Shown: positions 1-10,743 of the stretch, one piece after another
How positions within the stretch are numbered: the first letter of the stretch is position 1
Layout of the letters: every line of letters begins with the position of its first letter
Assembly (NCBI GenBank): GCA_028752905.1
Contig: JAQNBH010000004.1
Coordinates: 38,930,336-38,994,335, forward strand
Origin: Cladorhizidae sp. MBARI D1340-BT2
Lineage: Eukaryota > Porifera > Demospongiae > Poecilosclerida > Cladorhizidae
DNA length: 64,000 bases
Direction: 5' to 3'
The notes under the pieces: generated by a model
Told to the model about the DNA's origin: nothing
Seen by the model: only the letters and a program-made list of their open reading frames with translations
The model's database searches: none
Program-made: the position numbers and the translations under genes

Positions 1-165
1 GAGGGAGAACCACACTTCAGGGCGGGTGGGCCAAAAGGTTGGTATCTTGACTGTTACTGCTTGGACTACTCCAGCGATATCACCCACGGCACCCACTGCA
101 GGGGTTGCCGCTGTTTGGAGAGCAATAACCCGTTGAGCGATGGCAGTGATGTCGGCAGGGTCCAT
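1..165 (-). CDS. gag: gag, N-terminal 55 codons (partial, runs off the left edge)
   Basis: The start codon is at 165 and reading proceeds leftward out of the window. The residues equal the first 55 of the complete gag at 34481-35260, including the [13 protein letters not shown] motif typical of this gag type in animal Ty3/gypsy elements. No lesion is visible in the part present. Function, by homology to the complete copy: capsid/nucleocapsid precursor. Confidence 0.8.
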   Translation of the reverse strand, partial: MDPADITAIAQRVIALQTAATPAVGAVGDIAGVVQAVTVKIPTFWPTRPEVWFSL

Positions 166-281
166 GCTGGGTAGAGGTTTGTTTCAGTACGCCGGGGCGT
201 TATTTGGAGTTAACTTTCACAACACTGTACTAACTGCAGTTGAGAAGAACTGGAGGCCAGTGTTGGGAGAGAGTGTGCTGA

Positions 282-296
282 ACGTCGGGGTCACCA
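282..296 (-). other. Primer-binding site, tRNA-Trp type
   Basis: On the minus strand one base separates the LTR end from TGGTGACCCCGACGT. These 15 bases are complementary to the 3' end (with CCA) of animal tRNA-Trp as I know it. Confidence 0.7.
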
Positions 297-297
297 G

Positions 298-441
298 TGT
301 AGCTACCTCGTAGGGAGCTAACAAACAAAATCCAACAAGGAATAATTGACAGAACCACTCGAGACAAAACTTGTTGTTATTATATATTGCGATCGAACAT
401 ATATCCTATATGACCCTTGACCTCCTATGTTGAACGCTACA
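298..441 (-). repeat. LTR (5' LTR of the edge copy)
   Basis: 144 bp, begins TG and ends CA on the minus strand, and appears identical base for base to the LTRs at 31179-31322 and 35393-35536. Confidence 0.9.
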
Positions 442-1345
442 CTACCAGTGAGCTTGTCACAAGAATTGTTCCCATTATATTGGCTAAAAGAAGTTCACAC
501 CATGTAATATTTCTGCAGTGAACCTGTTTCTGAGGATAAAAGACTAAAGCTTCAATTGTGTTTGTCACTAGTTAGCCGTGAGATAATTGTTACTTCATTA
601 CCTGCCTTGAGAGACTGAGTCCCTTTTTAGTCTGGTTTGGGAACCTTCTTTGACTATCTTGCAAGATTAGGTCTTGAGTTTTGTCTAAACGGAAAGTATT
701 TAGTTTAATTTTTCTGTGAGTATGCAATATTGTGACTTTTTTCAGCTTTTCAGTTTGCCTGTTTCCTGAGGTTCAAAGAAGTGTACTAAACAAGTAGAGT
801 TTATGGTATAACAGATTTTGGGAGCTATAGCTTTGTATCCACAAAATCAGATATATTGGTCAGCATTTCTTCAAAGCAAGTTTATTCATCTAGGAGAGCT
901 GTTTATACTAGAGTATATAATGAAAAAATGGTTTTAAAAGTTTTTTCAAGTGAAAAATAAGACCGAATTTTATGCAAAACCCTGTGAGTAAATGAAAATC
1001 ACCAATGTCAAAAGGAAAAATATATCTGTCGCAGGTTAACATCAGGTGTTTTATTAGATAAGACTGAATAAAGAACTTGGATAAGTGTTTGCAAATTCAG
1101 CAAAGTAACAGGTGTTCAAATGACAGCTGGACATGCAACTACAAGAACCACAATAAACCTGTAGAGCACACCTGTCCCTGTGCTGTAGAAACTTTGCTAC
1201 TGGAAACAAAACATAAATTCTCTAAAATTGATCATTTAACATTCTTAGCTGATGGTGCCATCACACAAATGCCGAACACCATGCAATCGGAGTTCAATGT
1301 CTACTATAGATATACAGAGCAAATTGATTTTTTTCAGTGTAAATA

Positions 1346-1438
1346 ATGTCAAAAGTGTTTCATGCGGCTTTTCCTCTGATTCCTCTGGTAGACGAAAAGA
1401 AAATGAGCATGTGTACGAATGTACATTGTGAATTGTAA
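1346..1438. other. Conserved 90-bp block of the array unit (possible relic or micro-exon)
   Basis: On the + strand ATG is followed by about 30 codons reading M-S-K-V-F-H-x-A-F-P-x-I-P-L-V-D-E-K. The same block recurs at 6906, 12377, 26584, 36441, 42001, 47451, 49239 (no ATG) and 54095 (ATC instead of ATG), and inverted at about 16596-16505. No indel is seen in any copy. Changes fall mostly at the third base of this frame (CTG/CTA/CTT/TTG, GTA/GTG, GAC/GAT, GAA/GAG). The minus-strand frame that shares the same wobble bases (S-Q-C-T-x-x-H-M-L-I) is equally conserved and in most copies ends at a TGA, so the coding strand cannot be decided. A T-rich run and CAG lies just before the ATG in several copies. 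Confidence 0.35.
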
Positions 1439-3197
1439 AATGTGTATAGTATTATGTAGGTGTATATCTTAGATTAGGAATGCTTGTATTATAATGTTAT
1501 GCAGCAAACCCTCTCTGCAAAAAGCTCTTTTATGTCAGCCAAACAACACCGATATCAGAAGGTTTTTCACTGCCTTTAAAGAGTCTTGGCTATGAGTAAT
1601 CAAGAATTAAAGGCAAATGAGAGAACTACCAAGGTAGATCTCTATCCTGGAAAGAAAGCAAAGTTCTTCAAGTAGTCTAAAAGGTACCTCCAGATGTAGC
1701 ATATTCCGGATCTATGGGAGATAGAATCTGAACTTACTGAAAATGATAAAAATATATCCTATTTCTAGATCTTTATTTTATTACTATTATTTTTCCGTTT
1801 TTAGCTCCAGCACTACCCAAAGTTGAAGTTGATGTTAGGAATGCATAGAAGGAGCCTTGTTCTTGTTCCTGGAATTAGTAGATATGTGAAAGTCCAACTA
1901 GTTATGCTATAATTTTTAACAGCTTTAATGAAATTGTAGAAATTATTGGGGAGGAGTGTTACTTCCATCATCAAATTTCCTTCCATCTTCTCAGAAATTC
2001 AAAGTCGGCCACAGACACATCACCATTTGGGTTCTATAGAATCCTCTGGATACAACACATTTGATTGATGGGAATATATTGTTACTTAGATCTTAATGAA
2101 CAATGCCTCCATGCGATCTTTCAAACTGTCAAGAAGTGTTTGTTTGCCAATTGGTATCAGGAACACCGACTTATAGGTGCGACTCGTAAGAAAGCATACA
2201 ATTCCAATTAAAGGAATGGAAAAAATATGAATAGCGGTCAGCAACTTATGCCATGATGCAAACAAAGCATTCGGGATGTCTTCAGCACATTTTCCTCCAC
2301 CATATGAGGACAGTTGATTGATGACAATAAGTTTATGCAATGGATACTTTTCTCCCCAAAATAACCATATACAAATATTTAAAATTCACTGTTATAAGAA
2401 ATTTAAATTTTAAATGTCAAATTTGAGTAGGATACTCTTAAAGGATCTATTGCACACTGTTACACAATGTCCGAATGCTCGTTAAAAAAAGCCAAAAAAA
2501 GTTGTTTTGCTAAAATTAAAATAAAGTGACCACTGCCTGGACATGCCAATTGTAAAATGCGGAGAGGCAGGTTTCCTGCATGGCTCCTCTTGGGCTTGCA
2601 GAAATTTTCATATTTGCTCTATTTATGTGTATACTATTATCTGTACCAACACAAAAATATATACCAGTGTGCTCCACTCCAAAGAAATTGGAACAACAAA
2701 CATTGCTTATTAGAGTCTAAAGTTTGTGGCATTATTAACTTTTGAATCTCTCACCATTAAATTTTTATGGTCTCATTGAGATCCATACAATGTTTGTCCT
2801 ACCAAAGATTTCGATGTGCAAGCTAACTGCTGTCAAATAACATAGACTCTATAGTATTTCACAACAATTACACATTAGCAATTATCAAGTCCGCCGTATC
2901 TGTAGATCTTTTTCTAGGAAATCACATTTCAGACAACATATACATCTAATATTATAATTCATAATATATGCTTAGCATACAAAAACTATGGTTGGTGTGT
3001 CTTTATCAATGCAAGATTAGGAAACTCTGTTGTATGAAATCTCTGGGTACTGAAATCTACATATAAAATAATTAAGATGACTATAATGTTGCTCCTCTCT
3101 TTTTATAGGACATTATAAAATATATCTAAATGAACTCTCAGTTGATATAATAACATTATAATAACTCCATTAATGAACTTGAAATTGCATTTCGAGT

Positions 3198-3232
3198 TCT
3201 AGCCTTCATCGAGAATAATTATGAAGGCTAGA
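3198..3232. repeat. Conserved intronic stem-loop
   Basis: The arms tctagccttcat and atgaaggctaga form a perfect 12-bp stem with an 11-nt loop, inside a longer imperfect palindrome ending in cttcgagag. Related hairpins lie at 8598-8632, 14198-14232, 19761-19794, 38293-38327, 43693-43727 and 55888-55922, some with one or two mismatches. At about 28445 the left arm is deleted. It could be the trace of an old small transposon or a functional RNA structure. Confidence 0.5.
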
Positions 3233-4928
3233 GCTTCCAGTCGAAACTTCGAGAGAACACAATTTCAACTTGATCATTGTGTGTAATCTAAACAATTGTT
3301 ATTGCAGCTGTTGGCATTTGTTGTTATTGCACAGATTAGCTGCCACTATAAAGGATGTTCACACCTTGGAAGGAATTCATTTACATAGTTTGCATGCATG
3401 TTGCACTTCGAATCATTGAAATTTAGTTGCTTGGTATGGCATATTATGTTTCACTAACTTTGTTAAACTCTAACTCAATTCCCATCAATGGAGAGCAGAT
3501 AAACCTGGATGAAAAAAGACTGATCGGTCTGATGAAGTGAAATGGATACATGAATTGAATCGCTTGCATTTTATATCTAAATACTTTGCTCTAAAAGCTT
3601 TAACGTTCCTTCCTAGAAGATACCTTTAGTCAGATCTAATATGCAACCCTATTTTACTAGCTGAGAAAGGTGCTATAAAATAAAATACCAGTTGTTTATC
3701 TTATAAGTTTAACACGTTTTATTTAAACCTGTAATGATCTCTATCAGAACATTGTACCTCTGGTGTGGTTTTTGCGACACAGTTTGTTTTGTCTTATGGC
3801 TTAAAAATATTTAACTTGTTTTTTCCCTGTAAGAAATTATTAATGAAGGAAGTTAGCGGGAAATAAGCAAGGAAATAAGAAGTCATTTCGTAAGGTCACT
3901 GTCTGACATTATATATATATGTTGGACAAAAATTCCACTCAAAAGAAGTGAACATATATATGAGAGTTATAGGCTACTTACAAAACTACTGTCTAGCTTT
4001 GTAGATTTTCAGTTGATAGATTCTTTGGTCCAAGCCTAGAACAGTGCATCTGTGTTATTATAGCTGTGTATTGTAGGTATAGCTTTCTCACGGAATCAAA
4101 GGAAAACGACATATATTACAAGTAAGTTGTCTAGCAGGCCTAAATAAGCTGTGAGATCTTAGAAAATAAGAATATAATCAATTTTAGACTTCTCTTTGGA
4201 TCATGTCTAAACCAACACAGCAGCTATAGTTTCAGCACAAGTTTGTATCTATAAATTTCTCACAGTACTCAAACACTGTATTGAAAATCTCAACATATTA
4301 AACAACTAGGTCTAAGATATGGGCACTTAGGAACTAAGTCGTTTATTGGGTCAAGTTTCATTTGTGGACTCCATTTTTGGACGAAGCAGATGAAATTGGC
4401 AGTGTTTATGCTGTAGCTGTCATCCACTATTCTAGTTTTGACTGAAGTCAGCTTCTAAACTTAACACTGGGAAGGAATAGTCAATGGTCAGTCTCTCTAA
4501 GTGGTTTCACACTTTCAAATGGTGACCACAAATAATTCTACCCAGAAAACATACATCTTCCTTTGGGACAATAAATTCAAGAATTTATACAATACTTATT
4601 TGGGTCACTATGGCCTGGATTCCATCGAATATTGCTCAAATCGCAAATTGTAATGACTCTGAGCTGAGCATATTGGTCAGTACAGCCAATGTAAGAACAA
4701 GAGCTAAACTTCCTAAACTCTAAATAAATAAAATGTGAAAAAATTACAATATTACTATTTTCATATTTTGAGCACAGGTGTTGTAAATAATACTGAGTAG
4801 CTTTACTGGCTTAATTAGTGTGCATGCATTAATCAAGCTACGTTCATGAGAAATTTACAAACCATAATATCCAAAATAATAATTAATGATAGAAGGTACA
4901 ACCACACAACATGGTATTTATTACTTAC

Positions 4929-5258
4929 TCTCTTGACAGCTCACTCCGGCATATTGGGAGCTGTAACAGTTCCTTTCAAATGGTCCATTATTACAGTTAA
5001 AGAGACTCCTCTCAGTTCCAATACATCTGACATATCTAAACCAGCTCACTGTTGTATTACCAGGAACAGCAGATAGAGAAAGAGTAGTAGCTCCAGCAGA
5101 AGGGAGTCGCAGCTGTCTGCATGCAACTATGGCATCAGCACGTCCCCATCCATTATAACACACGGTGCCCCAAACATTGATGTGGCAGACTTCCACACGT
5201 CCACTAGTAGTTGTGTTTCCTTGCAGTCTGATTGATCCTTGTATGCAGGGTGCTTGAC
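4929..5258 (-). CDS. SRCR exon S1
   Basis: This 330-bp internal exon encodes one full SRCR domain. The acceptor AAAAG precedes GTCAAGC at 5258 and the donor GTAAGT follows at 4928, so the exon is phase 1-1. Visible landmarks in order are GSIRLQG, RVEVC, WGTVC, a DAIVACRQL helix segment, an NTT glycosylation sequon, VRCIGTE, FNC, RNC and YAGVSC. The eight cysteines include one before the domain core that probably pairs with the one in RVEVC. The usual DD after WGTVC is YN, and the usual ED before AGV is QY. CRQLR replaces the common CRQLG. SRCR domains mediate extracellular protein or microbial ligand binding; the ligand here is unknown. Its closest relatives in the window are S6 (same protein sequence) and S5. 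Confidence 0.88.
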
Positions 5259-8200
5259 CTTTTGTCAAAATATCAACATAGTGTGGCATGAGTTTAAATG
5301 TATTATCCCATTAGTCGGATTAACTCATGTTAATTATGGGTCAGAGATATGTGAAGCAAGATAATGCAATCCACTGTATATGTGTGTGTATATAATTTTA
5401 TGCATATTCTATAGGACACACACAATGGTACTCAATTGAGCAATTACTAAACTTGGCTGTGTTATTCATGCATTTATCCTAGGAAAATTTCATGCCATAT
5501 CAATATGATTCACCTTATACTAATTAAATACTTGTTATTAATCCTCTGGTTGTTTAGCACATATAAAGTTGTTCAACACCTATTTCATTGTCATTGCTAA
5601 CAGTCTTTGTTCGGCTAACAAATGCTGATATCAATATATTACAAATTGTGCACATTGCACACACTAGGCAACGAATAAATAAATAAATTAGGCAAGAATT
5701 TATTGGTATGAGCATGTAGCTTTAAGCATCTATAATTGTTCATGATATCCGGACGAGCTTCCCATTGCACATTTACAGGACGACATAGACTTTTCCCATT
5801 GTTCTAATAGTGCAGGTAACTCTTCCATGGCCTAAGAAGTTCCAAAAGACTTTCCAATATATCAAGAGATTTTACTTTTGGCTTATGAAGGATGCTACCA
5901 GGGAACTTGTTACAAGAATTGTTCCCATTATTGGCTAAAAGAAGTTCGAACCATGTAGATATCCAAATAGTTCTGCAGTGAACCAGTTTCCGAGGATAAA
6001 AGTCCAAGTCTTCAATTGTGTTTGCCACTTGTACTTCTTAATTTGCCACAAGACACTTGTTCCTTCATTACCTGCCTTGACAGTCGCAAGACACATGTTC
6101 ATTCATTACCTGACTTGAGAGACTGAGTCTTTTTTAGGCTGGTTAGAGAACCTTCTTTGACTATCTTGCAAGATTAGGTCTTCAGATTTGTCGAAACAAA
6201 AATATGTAAAGTATTTATTCTGTGTGTGTGTATTATTTAGCAACATTGTTTAGTAAGTGCCAATTTTCAGTTTTTCAGTTCTGCCCCTTTTCCAAAGCAG
6301 GGCATTAAACAAGCTGAGTTTTTGGTACAGATTTTAGTAGGTATAGCAAAATCAGATATGCACATTGGTCATCAATTCTTTATCAAAGCAAATTTATTCA
6401 TCTATGAAAGCTTTTTACTAGAATATAAATCAAATATACTGACAAAATGGTTTTAAGAATTTTTTCAAAAGGGAAGTAAGAGATAATGTAGGCCGAATTG
6501 CTTAAAATGAAAATCTCCCAAACCCTTGAAAATCATCAATAGCCTGGGGCTTTACAAATGGAGAGATATATTTGTGGCAGGTCAACATGAGGGTTTTTGG
6601 AAAGATCAGACTGAATAAAGAAAGACCTTGGATAAATGTTTGCAAATTCAACAAAGTAATAGGTTTTCAAATGACAACTGGACATTACTACTAGAAGAAC
6701 CAACAACAATCCAGTAGAGAATCTGTCTCTGTGCTGTAGCTACTGGAAACAACACACAAATTCTCTAAAATAGATGATTTGACATTTTGGCTGATGGTGC
6801 CATCACGCAAATGCAGAATACCAGGTCAATGTCTGCTATAGATCTGCTATAGATCTGTAGAGCGAACAGATTTTTTTCAGTCTAATATAATTATATCTAA
6901 ACAAGATGTCAAAGGTGTTTCATGCGGCTTTTACTCCGATTCCTCTAGTGGATGAGAAGGAAATGAGCATGTGTTCAAATGTGCATTGTGATTTCCCGAA
7001 TATATGTAATCTATTATGTATGTGTGTATTTTACATTAGAAATGGCTGTATTAAAATGCCATGCAGCAAATCCTCTCCACAAAAACTCTCTATCAACACT
7101 GACATCAGAAGCGTTTTGACTGCCTTGAAAGAGCCTTGGGTATGAGTAGGCAAGAATCAGACGCAAATGAAATAATAGAGAGAACTACCTATGTAGATTT
7201 CTATCCTGGATAGAAAGCAAAGTTCTTCAAATAGTCTAATAGGTACCTCCTAATGTAGCATAATCTGGATCTGTGGGAAATAGAAGCTTTACATACAGAA
7301 AATGAAAAAAAAATATCCACCAATTAAACTATTTCTAGATCTTTTTTTTTTTTTTTTTATATATCAAAATTAGCTCCAAATTTGTAGTTCATGATAGGAA
7401 GGCATAGAATTGAGTGAAGGAGTTTTCTTCCTGGAATTAGTAGATATGTGGATGGGATAAGCTTTTATAGTTTTTAACAACTTATGTGAAACTGTAGATA
7501 TTATTGGAGGACCTAGTTACTTCAACAACCCAGTTTCTTCCATCTTTCCAGAAATGCAATGTCTGCCACAGCAAAATCACCATGTGGTTGCTATAGAATC
7601 CTCTGGATTAATGGGAATGTGTTGTTACTTAGATCTTAGCATGAATGAAGCCTCCCCTCCATGCTATCTTTCAAACTGTCAAGAAGTGTTTCTTTCCCAA
7701 TTGGTATATATACCAGGAACACCGACTTATAGGTGTGACTCATAAGATGCCATACAATGTTCCAATTAAAGGAATGGAAAAAATATGAATAGCGGTCAGC
7801 TATGATGTAAACAAAGCATTCGGGATGTCTTCAGTAGAATTTCGACAACCTTGGGAGGACAGGTGATTGAGGTGAATAAGTTTATGCAATGGATACTTTT
7901 CTCCCAAAAATAAACATTATACAAAGGTTTCTAATAGTTTAAAATTCACATTTATAAAAAATTTAAATTTTAAATGTTAAATTTGAGTTGGACACTGCCT
8001 TAAAGGATCTGTTGGACACTATTACACACTGTCCAAAAGCTATTCGAAAAATAAAAGAAAAAAGTTGCTTTACTAAAATTAAATTAAAGTGACCACTGCC
8101 TCGACTTGCCAATTGTAAAATGGTGAGAGGCAGGTTTCCTGCAGGCTTATCTTGGGCTTGCCAAAATTTTCATATTTTCTCTATGTGCTTCATCAATACC

Positions 8201-10413
8201 AACACAAAAATATATACCAGTGTGCTCCATGTCTGCCATTCCAAAGCAATTGGAACTACAAACATTAAATATTTACTAAAGTTTGTGGCATTAAATCTCT
8301 CACCATTTTATGGTCTAATTTAGATCCATACAATGTTTGTCCTACCAAAGTATTCTGTAATGCAAGTTAACTGGCTGTAAAATAATACAGATTCTATAAC
8401 TATGGTTAGTGTGTCTTTGTCAATGCAAGATTAAGAAATTGTGTTGTATGAAATCTCTGGGTACTGAGATCTACATATAAAATAGTTAACAAGGTGACTA
8501 TAATGTTGCTCCTCTCTATTTATAGGACATTAAAAAAAATCTAAATCAACTCCCAGTTGATTATTATAATAACATTACCTAATATTGCATCTCAAGCTCT
8601 AGCCTTCATCGGGAACAATTATGAGGGCTAGAGCTTCCAGTCGAAACATCGAGAGAATACAGTTTCAACTTGATTGAGAAGTGTATTGTAATCTAAACAA
8701 TTGTTATTGCAACTGTTGGAATTTGTTGTTGTTGCACAGATTAGCTAGCAACTATAAAGGCATGTTCACACCTTGGGAAGGAATTCAGTTACATAGTTTG
8801 CATGCATGTTTCACTTCAAATCATTGAAATTTAGTTGCTTGGTATCCTATAATTATTATATTTCACTAACTTTGTTAAACTCTAACTCGATTTCCATCAA
8901 TGGAGAGCAGCTAAGCCTGGATGAAAAAAGGTTGATGGCTTAATTATCACAGCCTAGATTCTCCATTTTGATCGGTCTGATGAGGTCAAATGGATTCAGG
9001 AGTTGTATCACTTGCATTTTATATACGAATACTTTGCTCTAAAAGCTTTGACATTCCTGCCTAGAAGATAGCTTTAGTCAGACTTAATATGCAACACTAT
9101 TTTACTAGCTGAGAAAGGTGCTATAAAATAAAATGCCAGTAGTTTATCTTGTAAGTTTAAGATGTGTAATCTAAACCAGTCATCAGAATATTCTACCTCT
9201 GGTGTTGTTTTTGCGATATACAGTTCGTTTTGTCTTATGGCCTGAAAACAATTTGACTTGGTTTTTCCCTGTAACAAATTAATATATATAGCAGGAAGTT
9301 AGCTGGAAATAAGCAAGGAAAGAAGAAGTCATTTGGTAAGGTTACTGTCTGAACTTGGAAAACATTTATATATAATGTTTGACAAAAATTCCACTCAAAA
9401 GAAGTCAACATATATTATATGAGACACTTACAAAACTACTGGCTAGCTTTTTAGTTTTTCTGTTGATAGACACTTTGGTCCAAGCCTAGAACAGTGCATC
9501 TGCCATTGATACAGCTGTGTATTGTAGTACAGCTTTCTCTCAGAAGTAAAGAGTTGTATAAAAGAAAAAACATATTTTACAAGTAAATTTTGTAGCTAGC
9601 ATAAGTAAGCTGTTGGAGCTTAGAAACTAAGAAGTTAATCAATTGTGCACTTCTCTTTGGATAAAGTCTAGACCAACACAGCAGCTATAGTTAGAGTACA
9701 AGTTTGTTGCTATATAAGTTTCTCACAGTACTATTGAAAATCTCAATAAAATTATATTAAATAAACAAATTTTTGTAATTAGCGTAAGATATGGGCCCAT
9801 AGGAACTTAATAGTTTATTAGGTCAAGTTTAATTTGTGGACTCCTTTTTAGACCAAGCAGATGATAATAGCAGTGTTTATACTGTAGCTATTCTGGTTTT
9901 GACTCCTTTATAGTCAGCTTCTACACTTGAGAATGGTAAAGTATAGTAAATACCAGTCTCACATAGTGGTCTCCACACTTTCAAATGAAAGAACACAGTG
10001 ACCATATCTACCTACACACATACATCTTGATTTTGGCCACTTTGAAGAATTTATACAAAACTTGTTTGAGTCACACTATGGCTTGAATTCCATTGAACAT
10101 TGCTCAAATTAAAGACTGTAATAACTCTGAGCTGAGCATATTAGTCAGTACGAATGTAAGAATAAGAGCTAAACTTCCTAAACTCCCTAATAAAATCTGA
10201 ATTTTTTTAAATGCTACTATTTTTATATTTTGAACACAGCATAATACACACATTGCCTTTGTAGTTGTTGTAAATAATACTGAGTAGCTGAATTGGTGTT
10301 TATGCAATAATCAAGAAAACACTATTACATTCATGAAAAATTTACAACTCGAAACCATACTAATAATTAATGATAGAAGGTACAACCACACAGCATGGTA
10401 TTTATTTACTTAC
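5259..10413 (-). repeat. Array unit, intron between S2 and S1
   Basis: About 5.15 kb of unit sequence with a 90-bp conserved block at 6906, a hairpin at 8598 and a poly-T run near 7330. It is almost identical to 40354-45504; by eye two substitutions (6315, 7140) and one 4-bp difference near 9283 were seen. No exon other than the flanking SRCR exons can be supported. Confidence 0.7.
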
Positions 10414-10743
10414 TGTCTTGACAGCTCACTCCAGCATATTTGGACTGGTAACAGTTGGTTTCAGATGGTCGAGCATTACAGTTAAAGAGACTCCTCTCAG
10501 TTCCAACACATCTAACATGTGTCAACCAGCTCACTGTTGTACCACCAGGAACATCATACAGAGAAAGAGTAGAAACTCCAGTGGAAGTGAGTCCCAGCTG
10601 TCTGCATACAACTATGGCGTCAACAAGTCTCCATCCAGTATAACACACGGTGCCCCAGACATTGATGTGGCAGACTTCCACACGTCCACTAGTATTTGTG
10701 TTACCTTGCAGTCTGATTGATCCTTGTATGCAGGGGGCTTGAC
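10414..10743 (-). CDS. SRCR exon S2
   Basis: A 330-bp phase 1-1 exon (acceptor CAAAG, donor GTAAGT) encoding one SRCR domain with all eight cysteines. It is one of the more divergent copies: TGWRLVDAIVVCRQLGLTS, then YDVPGGTTVSW, so the NTT sequon seen in most copies is absent, and THVRC replaces RYVRC. The acidic pair after WGTVC is YT. The frame is open throughout, and its counterpart S7 has the same protein sequence. Confidence 0.88.

Larger units (their letters stand above)
1..441 (-). mobile_element. 5' end of a Ty3/gypsy LTR retrotransposon, cut by the window edge
   Basis: This stretch reads the same as 35096-35536: the N-terminal part of gag, the untranslated leader, the primer-binding site (282-296) and one 144-bp LTR (298-441). 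The rest of the element lies beyond the left edge. It is followed by the same flank (ctaccagtgagc) as the complete element at 31179-35536, so both copies occupy the same site in the array unit. This means the insertion came before the 35-kb duplication, or the duplication is an assembly artefact. Confidence 0.9.
442..4928 (-). repeat. Array unit, non-exon part left of exon S1
   Basis: Intron or downstream sequence of the SRCR array; no gene is recognised in it. It is nearly identical to 35537-40023 and closely related to about 25629-30199. It holds one copy of the conserved 90-bp block (about 1346-1438) and one copy of the intronic hairpin (3198-3232). Short open frames here are not preserved between units. 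Confidence 0.75.

Noticed and set aside
282..296. tRNA-like sequence near the LTRs
   Set aside because: Only the 15-base primer-binding complement of tRNA-Trp is present; no cloverleaf can be formed around it.
1077..1346. 89-codon plus-strand frame (MDKCLQIQQ...)
   Set aside because: It is open only in this unit and its near-identical copy at 36172; sister units have indels and stops in the same stretch.
2086..2340. Minus-strand frame with a GGGKCA motif and a hydrophobic stretch, repeated in several units
   Set aside because: It looked like a possible transmembrane exon, but the counterparts at about 7800 and 13260 contain stops or deletions, and no convincing splice sites border it.
4846..5076. 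Plus-strand open frames across the SRCR exons (also near 10370, 16040, 24552, 30087, 53000, 58313)
   Set aside because: They are antisense shadows of the SRCR exons. The minus frame has the conserved cysteines and splice sites, and the plus frames have no recognisable domain.
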